Positions 1 to 9,762 of a stretch of 64,000 bases of DNA are shown here, one piece after another. Within the stretch, counting starts at the first letter, position 1; the number at the start of each line of letters is the position of its first letter. This stretch comes from Gracilariopsis chorda (taxonomy: Eukaryota > Rhodophyta > Florideophyceae > Gracilariales > Gracilariaceae): contig NBIV01000002.1 in NCBI GenBank assembly GCA_003194525.1, positions 806,001 through 870,000 of the forward strand, in the 5' to 3' direction. The notes beneath the pieces are model-generated. The model worked only from the letters and a program-made list of their open reading frames with translations. It made no database searches and was not told the origin of the DNA. A program made the translations under genes and the position numbers.

Positions 1-1332
1 TTCGTCGGTGCGCACATCAGTTTGGTCAGAAGTTGGCAAACGAGATGCGTTCTAACTGTAATAAGTCGCATCAGCGCAGCGGAAAGCCAAAGAACATACC
101 TGTATCTTCGTTTCAGTATGCCGCCCAGCTCTTTTTTGAGGTTCTTGGAGACGCTGCAGACGTTAGGAGCGAGGGTTTTGCCGTGTTTCAAATTACTCCC
201 GCCTCGCTTTGATGGAGGTTCTGGATGCATAGGAGAGATATTGAGGTTCAGCCGTCACCATGAAGCTTTTGCAACGTTCTGCGCACAGTTGTAACCAGCT
301 TTCTAAGCTGCATTATTTGTGAGCCATTTAGAAACGAAAGGCTCAATAGAAAGTAATTTTTCATTTAAATTACCGTTTGCTGTGCCAAATGTAGCCTCTG
401 AGAAGGGTACCAAGCAAGAGTTCACGATCCACCACCGTAATCTTTTGATCGAATGTCACCTTTAAAATACCAACGTAATTTCTCTATTCCGAAAGATAAT
501 CATCAGACTTGAATACAGCACTCCTAAACTTGGCGTAGACAGGTACAGGCATCGTTTGACGACGCTTTAACGTGACTTCTTAGAAAAAAGGTAATACGTT
601 TTTGGTCTGCAAAAATAGTCTTGATCGATACGTTATACCGCGGTTTGACGTTCTGTAGTGGCAAAGGCTTTTCTCCTGAGCTGGGAGCCCCCGTGTCGCG
701 AAAAAGGGCATTTCTTAGTAATTCCCATAAAGATAACTGCCGCGGAAGATAGAGCAAGAATCGCAGCACAGGTGTCGATCTCGGAGTCGGAATTGCTCAT
801 CGTGATGGCCGGTAAGAAGGTTTGGGAATGGGGTTTGGGAAGTTTGCGGTGTTTTAGGGGTTTTCACAATTTATGGAACGAAGCCCAAAAAAGAATTTTT
901 AGTCTGCCCAATCAAACAACTCCATCTGGCTCGACCTTTTTGGGGTATGGGTCTGCGCGCTGGAGATGCTCTTAAGGAAGTTGCGCGCACTGTACTTTCC
1001 AAACTTGAAATGTTTTCTGATTTACAGATTTCAAATCTGTGATTAACAAACTCATAGAACGGCCCTAACTGGGCGTCCTGCCCTCCGTGGAGGAAGGGAG
1101 AGGTACGGGGGAGCCACACTCTTATTCCGCGCTCTTCTTGTTGTCCCTCCTTCGCACACCCCGCTCATGACACACAGAGGAGGCTTTCAACGAGGCGGAA
1201 GGAGCTTCTGCTGAGGTGGGTTTATTTAACTTTCGGGGAGCGCCCCAAGCACATTCTCTTCATTTCGTGATTGCTCTGTCAATAGAAGGCTAGAAGAACA
1301 CCCTTCTGCGGGTGCTTGATCTAAAGAATGTC
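1..1332. other. Left-edge stretch without a recognisable gene
   Basis: Short ORFs exist on both strands (for example 22-294 and 658-975 on +), but none shows a known domain, a signal peptide or a repeat. A short perfect hairpin (8-bp arms around one base) sits near 1023-1040. The right part probably holds the 3' flank of the Hint gene, which ends at 1333 on the minus strand. I see nothing else that can be supported. Confidence 0.4.
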
Positions 1333-2718
1333 TCAAGAAGACCACGTCAGGCTCAAGAAAGGAGTTTGATGCACTACCGTTGGTACCCGCACTGGCATGG
1401 GCTTGATCGACGGAACAATTCTAGCCACGCTATCCGGTGCTCCAAAGCGCATTGCATTAGCTAAAAAAGTTCTTACGCATGCACGGGATTTGGTGAGAGT
1501 ATACACCATACGGACAACGGCGAGCAAGGCATGCGCCGTTACGGGGTTTACCGCCGTTGTATAGCACGAAACGGCCAGCCCATCTACGAGCATCATGCCA
1601 CTCAAGGTGTGCGGGTTGAACACCCCCTGTTCCAAAGTTTCCACCGTGCCTGTAACTCGCGAAGTTCCATGCTCCGTAAACAGGGTATCACCATCACGAA
1701 GCTCTGCAGCAGGCACCAATCCTCGAGCAGTGAGCACATAGTGTCCTGAAGAAAGCGTTAGCGAAGAGCCATTTTCACTTTGTACGTTAACCATGGTGGA
1801 GAAGGTGCGGCGGTCATTGTGGGAAAACATGAAAACCTCTGTGTTTCCTCCAAAAGGAGCACGCACAACGTCTCCAACCTGCAGTCGATCCATGCGATAC
1901 GTTTCACCATTCACCCCGTCAAGCGTTGCATGCGCAGGGAAACACATGCGTACATTCGCGCTGGGCGTAGGAGTAGCAGTGCTGTTGATGTTCTGACTGG
2001 ATATGCGAGCCCGCCAGTCAAGTTTCAAAGGGCATACATGCTCCGGGTCAGCTTTTCCACCAGCCGGAGAAAACGATATTTGGTAAGGACTATTTGGCGG
2101 CAAATACACCTGCGCACCCTTGGTCAATCTGGTAATGAGCTGCGTAACACTGACGTTCTTTCCTGCAACAGCGCCAATAAAGACGAGAGAGTTTCTGCGC
2201 AACGTGACGATTTCCTTTCCATTACTGCAAACACGGTCTTTATAGCGCTCAAAGCCGATGTAGGTGTTGACCTTACGTTCGCTAAATTCTCTTGACATAA
2301 AGTCGAAGAAGGACTTGGGGAAGGGCCTACTCAGAACTGTGAGTTCGTAAAAAGCTCTGTAGACGTTGTTGTCTCGGGCGGATTGCTCGGATTGCAGGGC
2401 CTCGATGGACATGAGCTCCATGTAAGAGTCCTTATAAAGTTGATCCACGGTGGCGTTATCGGGTACGTTTCCACACCTTAGGCCGTCCATATATATTCGG
2501 GAATGTGGGATGCGGGAGCCGGACGGAGTGGATAGGATGTAGGTGTACTCGACGGAGGACATTGGACAGCTTGTTTGGGGAACGTCGTAGCTGAGACTTG
2601 TGAAGGGGCCATCGGTGAGATCTGAAAGCGTGATGGATCCTTTTGCATACGAGGTGGACTGGGTGAGGGGGGATGCAAGCGCCACAATGATGGGGAAAAG
2701 CAGTGCTAGATGTATCAT
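1333..2718 (-). CDS. Secreted protein with C-terminal Hedgehog-type Hint (Hog) autoprocessing domain
   Basis: 461 aa. Residues 1-25 form a signal peptide, so the product enters the secretory pathway. Residues ~26-250 are an N-terminal domain I do not recognise. A Hint domain starts at Cys259 in the context CFPAHATL, followed by the MDRLQVGD block that matches the start of Hedgehog Hog domains. A later block has SSGH (His326), where the family has its TxxH motif, and then VFNPHTLSG, VDG and SCYT, again Hog-like. In this family the Cys attacks the preceding peptide bond and splits the N-terminal part from the Hint part, sometimes attaching a sterol; whether that happens here is not known. The start is chosen because it gives a clean signal peptide. 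The gene is intronless. The Hint call is secure; the job of the N-terminal part is open. Confidence 0.88.
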   Translation of the reverse strand: MIHLALLFPIIVALASPLTQSTSYAKGSITLSDLTDGPFTSLSYDVPQTSCPMSSVEYTYILSTPSGSRIPHSRIYMDGLRCGNVPDNATVDQLYKDSYMELMSIEALQSEQSARDNNVYRAFYELTVLSRPFPKSFFDFMSREFSERKVNTYIGFERYKDRVCSNGKEIVTLRRNSLVFIGAVAGKNVSVTQLITRLTKGAQVYLPPNSPYQISFSPAGGKADPEHVCPLKLDWRARISSQNINSTATPTPSANVRMCFPAHATLDGVNGETYRMDRLQVGDVVRAPFGGNTEVFMFSHNDRRTFSTMVNVQSENGSSLTLSSGHYVLTARGLVPAAELRDGDTLFTEHGTSRVTGTVETLEQGVFNPHTLSGMMLVDGLAVSCYTTAVNPVTAHALLAVVRMVYTLTKSRACVRTFLANAMRFGAPDSVARIVPSIKPMPVRVPTVVHQTPFLSLTWSS

Positions 2719-3383
2719 TTGTGGGAATTGGGGTGATGTGATGCAACAAGTTGTGCGTTCTGCAAGAGGTCGCGAAGGAGGGATTGTACTGGCGCAGGCT
2801 GAAGCATATCAACCGAAGCAGGGGCGTGCATGACGTGAGGCAGGTACCCATGGTAAGCAACACGAATCTGCAGGCAGTAAAGAGAGATGGCAAGAAATAA
2901 TCTGGCGGCGCGCGAGGACGGGAGAAGATCCACTGAGGAAGACGCCACGACACAACAAAAGGTTTACATAAAAAGGAGAGCACGCCGACGCGCAAGTACT
3001 CGCACAAGTCAGTGTCAAAGAAGACGGATTGCGTGGCACGTCATGAGAAGACGAAGCGCAACCGAGGTGGGGGAGGGCAAACTCAGATTGGTGATGCATG
3101 AGCGTAATGTCATCTGTTGACAGGTTGTGCTGAAGAATCAGCAGAAACCTTCAGATTGAATAACGCAATCCTCACAGTAAGCGTCTCCCCACACTTGCAC
3201 GCGGCGAAGCGCGGACGGTGCGCCGTTCGCGTGCAGGCGATCGGCGCGGCATTGGCGCTTCGCCGCTTGCAATGCAGAGCACTATGTCTATCGAAGATAC
3301 CTTTGGTTCCTTTGGTACCAACGGTACCGGGGGTGGCGCGCCGGGCGAGGGGCGATCGTGTGCGCGCTTTTATACGTATTTGG
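2719..3383. other. Intergenic region between Hint gene and lumen protein gene
   Basis: 665 bp. It holds the upstream region of the Hint gene (both flanking genes run on the minus strand) and the 3' flank of the lumen protein gene. ORFs here on both strands look like chance frames without domains. The only distinct structure is the palindrome at 3314-3328. Confidence 0.45.
3314..3328. promoter_or_regulatory. GGTACC-AAC-GGTACC palindrome (TACC-N3-GGTA family)
   Basis: A 15-bp near-perfect palindrome containing TACCAACGGTA. It lies about 55 bp past the stop codon of the minus-strand lumen protein gene. The same 11-bp core recurs at 9581, 9612, 9629, 31663, 54682, 55893, 59980, 60874 and 60891. 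It could be a protein-binding site or an RNA hairpin near a 3' end; the sequence alone does not decide. Confidence 0.4.
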
Positions 3384-3920
3384 CTACAGGGCGATTGGAT
3401 CAAGCAAAGACACGTCCGCAATTCGTTCAAACTGGGCTACCGAAATCCAATCACGAACGGCCGATCTCAAAGAATGCAAGGCAGCCTGCTCAGCGCCGGA
3501 ATCGTCCTTCCTCCTCGTCAAGAGAATCGTCTTGAGCGCACTTTGAGCACGTTCGACAGCCGACGACAACTCGCGCTCCCTTTCACTGATTCGGTTTCCC
3601 TCCGAGAAATACGTGGTGCCGAAGAGCGCCATGGCAGTCAACAAATCGTCTACAACGGTGAGGTCGACGGGCGCATCGCGGAATAAGGCGGTGGCGCCGG
3701 AGATTATGCGCGGGGCGTACCGTCGTTTGGCGGTTAGCTTTGTGGAGTAGCGCCCTGTACGGTCGGCGAAGGCGGGAAGGGGAAGGGCTAGCAGAAGCGG
3801 AAGCAGGGCGCGACGGGAGAGCGTCTGCGCGCGCATTCGGGGCGCGTCGACGGCATGTTGGCGGGGGCGCCGCGATGAGGGCAGCGGCGGCGTCGCCACG
3901 AACGCGCTCGCCGTGCTCAT
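3384..3920 (-). CDS. Predicted thylakoid lumen protein with twin-arginine signal (MPH2/TL16-like?)
   Basis: 178 aa. The N-terminus is a two-part plastid targeting sequence: a Ser/Arg/Pro-rich transit part (about residues 1-35), then a twin-arginine export signal, SRRALLPLLLALPLPAFA, which ends in the cleavage site AFA. The mature ~125 aa part is helical and charged (KRRYAP, LLTAMALFGTTYF, SERERELSSAVERA). It recalls lumen proteins of the MPH2/TL16 type that help maintain photosystem II, but I place the exact family only weakly; Psb27-like helical lumen proteins are an alternative. It is transcribed divergently from the HRD3 gene, with ~320 bp between the starts. The lumen location follows from visible signals; the role is inferred. 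Confidence 0.68.
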   Translation of the reverse strand: MSTASAFVATPPLPSSRRPRQHAVDAPRMRAQTLSRRALLPLLLALPLPAFADRTGRYSTKLTAKRRYAPRIISGATALFRDAPVDLTVVDDLLTAMALFGTTYFSEGNRISERERELSSAVERAQSALKTILLTRRKDDSGAEQAALHSLRSAVRDWISVAQFERIADVSLLDPIAL

Positions 3921-4238
3921 GGCTGCACTCCGACAATCCGTCTGGGGAGCTACGAGGCGTAGAGTTACCTCCGGCAGCGTTCACATAGTTCTACCGAGCG
4001 ACGGTTATCTCCGTCAAACGCCGGGCGGAAAGCAGGGAGAGCAGCTCCGAGATGGCTCGTGGCCACGTGGCCAGCGCCACCCTCGGCCATCTTGACTGAG
4101 TGCACTTGGCGCGGCACGATAGGGCGCGTGTGGATTGCGCGCAACGCGCTGCCACGGCACCACTGCACTGTGCGCAAAAGCACAACTCGCGCACCTCAAA
4201 CTTGTCACGCCTCCCACACGCCGTCCGCCTACGCCGCC
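3921..4238. promoter_or_regulatory. Shared upstream region of two divergent genes
   Basis: 318 bp between the start codons of the minus-strand lumen protein gene and the plus-strand HRD3 gene. It is GC-rich and must contain both promoters. No clear TATA box or repeated operator is visible. The HRD3 reading frame stays open back to 4059, but that part reads as untranslated leader. Confidence 0.5.
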
Positions 4239-6572
4239 ATGCGCTCCGAACTTCAACGCCTCCCCTCACCCGCCGTCTGCGCTCTCTCCCTTTTCCTGCT
4301 CTTCCCCGTTCTGCTCGCCGTCTCCTCTTCCGAGCGCAGATACGTCGTAGTCTTCCGCGGAGACAACTTTTCTCCCCCGCCGCTCCGCGTTCTCATCAAT
4401 GGACAACCCTCCCCGGACGTCCTCTTTCACAATAGTTCCTTCATATCTTTCGTCATTCCTACCAGTCTTGTCAAAGACGATGGCGCTTTCTCTGCTGCAT
4501 CCGTCGAAATCACTGTCGGAGAAAGCTACGTTAAGTTTCCCTTAGCTGTGCTGCGCTCTGCACTTGTTGAAGTTGAATATCATCGCTTCAAAAAGCAGGT
4601 CCACAACAGAGCTGCTGCCTCCGCGTCCCCCTCCCAACAAACTGAATCCCCCGATCATCAACTAACAGATCAACAACCAACAGAACAACAATCGCAATCC
4701 GAATCTGATTATGACAGACAACTGCAACCTCAACTACGCGAACACGTGCGAACCCTGCAAGATCCCTTCTCTCCATCTGCTAATCTCACCTCCGCTTACA
4801 ACGCCTTGCTCTCCGAAGTGCAACAAACAAATAACGCCAATGCAATCCACGCTCTCGCCGTCGCAACCCTCTCAAACACACCGCATAGCCCAATCTCCCA
4901 CTCCGACGCCGTGTCACTCCTCCAACGCGCAGCAGATCTAGGTTCTGCCCACGCCCACGCCGAGCTCGCCTTTCTCCACGCAACAGGGATTGCCAGCCAT
5001 CAGATCCCCAAACACGAAGCCGCAGCACTGCTGCATTGGACCATTGCCAATGAGGGCGGTTCGCTCTACGCTGCAATGGCCCTTGCCTATCGCTATGACG
5101 CAGCCCACTCTCTCCTCAAGAACTGTCCCCTCGCATGCGCGTTGTATAAGTCCGTTGCCGATGTTACCGCTCCTACATCCGTTCCGTTACGCGCTTTACT
5201 TCCCACTTTCTTGATCCCACCCCCTCGAAGGCGCCTTCGTGACGGTCGCTCTTCACACCCTTCTAAGGAGGTTGTCCAGTATGTTGAACGTGCTGCCAAT
5301 CGTGGTGATCCTTCTGCGCAGACTGAAGTGGCGAAACTTATTTACTCTGCCGCTAATTCTGAAGCCGAACTGAAGCGCGCCACTGAACTGTTTCAACGCG
5401 CCGCTGAGGCGGGCAGGCCCGACGCCAACCTCTTGTTGGGTTTGATTTATTTGAAATCTGGTCGAAACCACTCTGCTATTCGCCATTTGCTTGCTGCTGC
5501 TGCTAAACGAGAACCTAATGCGTTGCATGCTTTGGGATATGTTTCTTTGCATGGCATTGGCGTCAAGCAAAACATTACCGCTGCGGTTCTGCATTTTCAG
5601 CATGCTGGTGGTATGAATCATCCGGATTCGTTGTTCGCGTTGTCTAGCTTGTATGAAGAAGGAATAGGCGTTCCCAAGTCGCTTCCTAGCTCGCGTGAAT
5701 TACTGCGCAAGGCTGCTGATTTGGATCATGTGCAGGCCTCCTACAAGCTTGCCTTGCTTTCTTATTCTGATGAAATGTCCACTTCCCATGGCTGTTCTAA
5801 CGCTGTTATGAACTTCAAAAAGGTAGCTGAGTCGGGTGTATGGGGTGATTACCTTGACACTGCTGGCCGCCTGTATGAGCAGGGTAAGTACTCGCAAGCG
5901 CTGTACCGATATCTTAAGGCAGCCCATGCTGGCCTAGACTTGGCGCAATACAACGCTGGTTTCATGTATGAGAAAGGGAACTTGGTGGACGGCGGAACGT
6001 CTGCTGGGCTTTCGAGGGAGCAGCTTGTGAATAATGCAATTGAAATGTATTCCATGTCTGCGGCGCAGGGTGACATTTCAAGCATGATTCGAGTTGGTGA
6101 CCTGGCATTTGCGGAAAAGCATGACTACGAACAGGCTGCTGCCGCTTACGACAGGGCCAGTAGAGGAGGGAATGCCGAGGCTTGTTTCAACCTTGGCTGG
6201 ATGCATGCACGTGGCTTAGGGATGAATCCAGACAAGCATATGGCGAAGCGCTACTTTGATCTGGCCAAGGACTCACATGACAATGCTTGGTTACCGGCAA
6301 CTATTGCCGTATTTGGACTCGAACATTATGATACTGTGTTTGGGGGTATTGAGCTTGTGTTGCACATTTTCAAACGGCATGGTACGCTCTTCGGTGATGT
6401 TGCTGTTGTGACGGTCTTGTTGGGAGTGCTTGTGCTTGTTGTTAATGTACGGCACAGACGGATTGTCCAAAATGATCGAGATGAGGGCATTGAAGAAGAT
6501 GTTGATGCGCCTTTGGAGGGTGACCGAACTGACCGCGTCGGTGAGCGTAATGAACATGGTGAAGCTGAATGA
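4239..6572 (+). CDS. HRD3: Sel1-repeat ERAD adaptor, HRD3/SEL1L family
   Basis: 777 aa from the ATG at 4239. That start gives a signal peptide (LSLFLLFPVLLAVSSS); the frame is open 180 bp further upstream, without a signal-like N-terminus. After a Gln-rich linker come about ten or more Sel1-like repeats, with typical pieces such as AAEAGRPDANLLLGLIYL, LFALSSLYEEGIGVPKS and EACFNLGWMHARGLGM. A single membrane segment (~719-737) precedes a ~40-residue acidic tail. This layout (signal, luminal Sel1 repeats, one C-terminal membrane span, short cytosolic tail) is that of HRD3/SEL1L, which sits in the ER membrane, binds the ubiquitin ligase HRD1 and brings misfolded luminal proteins to it. Secreted Sel1 proteins without that role are the alternative, but the membrane anchor favours HRD3. 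No intron is seen. Confidence 0.88.
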   Translation: MRSELQRLPSPAVCALSLFLLFPVLLAVSSSERRYVVVFRGDNFSPPPLRVLINGQPSPDVLFHNSSFISFVIPTSLVKDDGAFSAASVEITVGESYVKFPLAVLRSALVEVEYHRFKKQVHNRAAASASPSQQTESPDHQLTDQQPTEQQSQSESDYDRQLQPQLREHVRTLQDPFSPSANLTSAYNALLSEVQQTNNANAIHALAVATLSNTPHSPISHSDAVSLLQRAADLGSAHAHAELAFLHATGIASHQIPKHEAAALLHWTIANEGGSLYAAMALAYRYDAAHSLLKNCPLACALYKSVADVTAPTSVPLRALLPTFLIPPPRRRLRDGRSSHPSKEVVQYVERAANRGDPSAQTEVAKLIYSAANSEAELKRATELFQRAAEAGRPDANLLLGLIYLKSGRNHSAIRHLLAAAAKREPNALHALGYVSLHGIGVKQNITAAVLHFQHAGGMNHPDSLFALSSLYEEGIGVPKSLPSSRELLRKAADLDHVQASYKLALLSYSDEMSTSHGCSNAVMNFKKVAESGVWGDYLDTAGRLYEQGKYSQALYRYLKAAHAGLDLAQYNAGFMYEKGNLVDGGTSAGLSREQLVNNAIEMYSMSAAQGDISSMIRVGDLAFAEKHDYEQAAAAYDRASRGGNAEACFNLGWMHARGLGMNPDKHMAKRYFDLAKDSHDNAWLPATIAVFGLEHYDTVFGGIELVLHIFKRHGTLFGDVAVVTVLLGVLVLVVNVRHRRIVQNDRDEGIEEDVDAPLEGDRTDRVGERNEHGEAE

Positions 6573-7441
6573 ATTTTCTTTTGCTTTCTGCTTCTCAAAC
6601 TGAGCTATTTTCTTGTTGCGATTCAGTATGTTTGGTGATCGGCGTATTGGTGTGTTCTTGTTTTTGCAGGCGAAGTGGTTGTTGGGGGCTTGCGCTGAGT
6701 GTACAAATGTATACAGAGTATCACCATGACACTTAACAAGCTACCACGCGTAGTTTGAAGAAATGTACAAGGGTACAGTTATTTGCAGATGCCTTCTTGT
6801 CTTCTGGATTGGCTTGGGAACGATTTCTGGCTCGCTGTTCACAGTCGTCGTTATCGGTTGTAGAAACCAGTGCATTCGGATGCGTGCTTTTGTGGGAATG
6901 TCGAATATCGCCAGATGTTTGCCTGTTACGCTGACTCGAAGTCTGGCATAAGCGGAACACTGAGCGCGTGCAATTCGACTCTTTGAGTTTCTGCTTTTGC
7001 TGAAAGTCGCGTGGAGACCGTTTTCGGTTTTTGTCTTGCCGCACACTGATGTGTAAGTGTAACTGACTTTGTGCATTCGTAAACTAGTCGCTGAAGCCAG
7101 TCGGGGAGCACATCCGTAGAGTTCTTTGTCGTCTGTGGTAATGCTAGGTGTCCCTCTCGTGAATTCTGTATATGTACGTACTTGTGCCGATGGTCGAGAA
7201 CTTCAGAACAAGGCAACTGTTAGGAATTCAGGTCTTCTTAGATGAAGAAGGTTAAGAAGTGGGAATTTGTTGAAGCTGCAAGTGACATTTAACTTGTGCT
7301 AGTGTCACTAACTGTGTAAAAACCTGTACTCTCTACCGATAAAAGGAAACCATGGAAGTCTGGAGCAATGACGGTCGATGCACACTTTTAAACGCTAAGA
7401 GCCAAACGATTTTCGCAGTGCATCAGCCTTCACTTCTGTTA
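6573..7441. other. Convergent 3' intergenic region
   Basis: 870 bp between the stop codons of HRD3 (+) and the amidase (-), so it holds two 3' ends. ORFs such as 6763-6951 (+, hydrophobic) have no recognisable domain and overlap similar-sized frames on the other strand. Nothing further can be supported. Confidence 0.4.
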
Positions 7442-8872
7442 CTAGTACTCATCATCGATTATCCCGGTTTCAAAGTGCCGAGCTACCCGCACCAAGTTGT
7501 TGTCTTCGAACGCTCTCGCCACTAACGTAATCCCTCTCGGATCCGTGCAGCGTCCCTCAGTCTTAGTGGCCGGCAATGCCACGGCACACAAGTCCATCAG
7601 ATTCACGAAATTCGTGTACGTTCCAAGCACTTTGTTAAGTCCGATTGGATCGTTCGCCACTTGCAATGTAGTCATAGCACAGGGAACACTTGGAACAACC
7701 AAGAAGTTGACGCGGGACCAAGTGTCACGCTCCGCTATTTTTACACATCTGCGAATTTCTTCTTGTGCCATGAAGACGTCATGCGCTACTTGACCTTCTC
7801 GTCCACCCATGATTATTAGAAAGACGCTAGGGTTCAGCCCGGCACTCTCTTGCCCAGCATTCTCTTTTAGAAAATCTCCCACGGCTGCATATCTTTCTGA
7901 AACCAGAGATGAGCCATACAGCATAGCAGCAGCCCTTTGAAACGGTGCAAAATCAATCTCAACCTTCTCACCGCCGAGAAGCTCTAGTCGGTCTATCGCA
8001 GCTGCATAAGCCTTCTCTGCCACGGCATCACCGCGGAATTCTAGAAACTTTTCAGTGGGAACTCCAAATGTGAAACTCTCAGTGTCCATCGGTCCGATCT
8101 GAGCGGGGGTTTTGGGCAGCTTGTCCGGCGGTGGGATGCGTGTATACGGATTCATTTGGTCATATTTGGCAGTTAGGTGCAACACAAACGCTGCATCATC
8201 GACGGTATTGGCAAATATCGATACACAATCCTGGGACGCAGAAGCAGGAACGATACCTGAAGTCGATAGGAGACCTTTTGTAGGTTTCAGCCCAACAATG
8301 TTGTTCATGGCCGCAGGTACTCTGCCAGATCCGGCTGTATCCGTTCCAAGTGAAAACACGACGAGACCGAGCGCAACCGACACAGCCGATCCGGATGAAC
8401 TTCCGCCGGGGATGTATTTGCTATTACATGGATTCGCTGGGACACCGTACGGAGAACGCATACCAGTGAGACCGCAGGCGAACTGATCCATGTTGGCCTT
8501 GCCTAGCGCAACAGCACCGGCGGCTTCAAGCAGATTCACGACAAAGGCAGCTGTGTCTGGGCTGTATGCGAATCCTGGACATGCTGCCGTCGTCTTCAAT
8601 GGAGGTGCGTCGATGTTGTCTTTCACAGCGAAAGGAACGCCATGCAGCGGAAGTTTATGATCCGGATCACATGCATGGAGATCTTCAAGACGGGAATGTA
8701 TCTCGTCCAATGGTGACAAGGAGATGAAGACAGACTCTGTTTGTTTTGCGCGACTGTGCAAATCTACATAGAACGCACGTAGCTCAGCAAGAGACGAGGC
8801 TTTGGATCTGAAAGACTGCAGGGTCAGCGGACGCTGATTGTGCGAGGAAGGCGATTCGTCAGGCGCACTCAT
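7442..8872 (-). CDS. Amidase-signature enzyme, allophanate-hydrolase type
   Basis: 476 aa. The amidase-signature triad is visible: Lys84 in FAVKDNID, the GGSSSGSA block (158-163) with the cis-Ser, and the nucleophile Ser182 in TDTAGSGRVPAA. The surrounding words (TTAACPGFAYSP, NMDQFACGLTG, NNIVGLKPTKGLLST, SQDCVSIFANTVDDA) resemble allophanate hydrolases and the amidase half of urea amidolyase (AtzF/DUR1,2) more than GatA. Those enzymes split allophanate, made from urea, into ammonia and CO2. The usual extra C-terminal domain (about 130 aa) is absent: the protein stops soon after the last amidase block. The protein has no clear targeting peptide. It lies tail-to-tail with HRD3. An amidase with a different substrate remains possible. 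Confidence 0.85.
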   Translation of the reverse strand: MSAPDESPSSHNQRPLTLQSFRSKASSLAELRAFYVDLHSRAKQTESVFISLSPLDEIHSRLEDLHACDPDHKLPLHGVPFAVKDNIDAPPLKTTAACPGFAYSPDTAAFVVNLLEAAGAVALGKANMDQFACGLTGMRSPYGVPANPCNSKYIPGGSSSGSAVSVALGLVVFSLGTDTAGSGRVPAAMNNIVGLKPTKGLLSTSGIVPASASQDCVSIFANTVDDAAFVLHLTAKYDQMNPYTRIPPPDKLPKTPAQIGPMDTESFTFGVPTEKFLEFRGDAVAEKAYAAAIDRLELLGGEKVEIDFAPFQRAAAMLYGSSLVSERYAAVGDFLKENAGQESAGLNPSVFLIIMGGREGQVAHDVFMAQEEIRRCVKIAERDTWSRVNFLVVPSVPCAMTTLQVANDPIGLNKVLGTYTNFVNLMDLCAVALPATKTEGRCTDPRGITLVARAFEDNNLVRVARHFETGIIDDEY

Positions 8873-9580
8873 TCGGAGATCTAGCGGGCAGTTTCGTCAC
8901 CTTCGATATGCAATTAGCCCAAGCTCAACTCTTCACGCCAGCGTTGCTGGTTGACATTGAGGGATACAGTACCCCTTACAAAAGACTTCATCCCGAATTT
9001 GTGAAAGGGTTGAGGGTTAACCACTCGTATCGTATCGCTTAACCCTTACCCAGATATTCCTGCACGTCTCGACCGGATTACATGCCACTGTCTGATTGAA
9101 AGGATAGCAGCTTCGCGGCCCACTCTGATGACGTATGAATAAGGCCGAGCCCAGCTTTGTTATTGTGTCGCGAGTGCGGAGTGTGTTTGAAGAAAAAACA
9201 AAAGAACATTAAATCTACCAGAAAGTTCAAACGATTTTTTGTCGACGGAGACAGAATATAGGAACGGCCGAGACGTCAGGACGGTCTTCCGCTTGTTAGT
9301 TCTGGGAAACCTAAGGCAGGATCACTGCAACTCTCCTCTCCCCGGTTGATGTTTGGTTTTTTTGTGACGACAAAAACGACCAGGTCACATGTCCGGAGTG
9401 TACTGAGGGCCGGTGACAGCTGGGAACTTAGGTTCTTACATGTTTCATCTCACTGAGAAACTTCGGCCAAACAGGTGACAGCGCTCCGGACGCTTAAACT
9501 TTACAAGACAATATTCACCCAATTCAATTATTTGTCGAGTTTTCAGCTCCGCACATAAGCGCACCACGAGCAGCAGATTG
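8873..9580. other. Intergenic region upstream of amidase
   Basis: About 700 bp containing the amidase promoter on the minus strand. An imperfect hairpin lies at about 9008-9051 (GGTTGAGGGTTAA against TTAACCCTTACCC, 18-bp loop). No gene is supported. Confidence 0.4.
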
Positions 9581-9639
9581 TACCAAAGGTACAAAGGTCC
9601 CTTTGTATGTCTACCTTCGGTACCGTTGTACCAACGGTA
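9581..9639. promoter_or_regulatory. Cluster of three TACC-N3-GGTA palindromes
   Basis: Three perfect copies within 59 bp: TACCAAAGGTA (9581-9591), TACCTTCGGTA (9612-9622) and TACCAACGGTA (9629-9639). They lie 124-182 bp upstream of the chosen start of the RimP-like gene, so a role as transcription factor sites for that gene is the simplest reading. One copy by chance in the whole window would be expected. Confidence 0.5.
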
Positions 9640-9762
9640 CTGTTGGCAGCAATCTACCCAATCTGCGAGATTTCTTGGTTCACACACCGAAACTCCCTCG
9701 GCCCGGCTTCACTCGGTGCATCGTCGTATCCATGTGCCTGCCACCATACGCAAAGTTTTATC

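Noticed and set aside
1021-1042. Short hairpin as terminator
   Set aside because: 8-bp arms alone in a eukaryotic intergenic region give no support for function.
1780-2295. Plus-strand ORF of 171 aa
   Set aside because: It lies antisense to the well-supported Hint gene and has no features of its own.
4059-4238. N-terminal extension of HRD3
   Set aside because: The open frame upstream of 4239 would bury the signal peptide; the later ATG is preferred.
9003-9051. Telomere-like GGGTTA repeats
   Set aside because: Only two or three irregular units forming an inverted pair; better read as a small hairpin.
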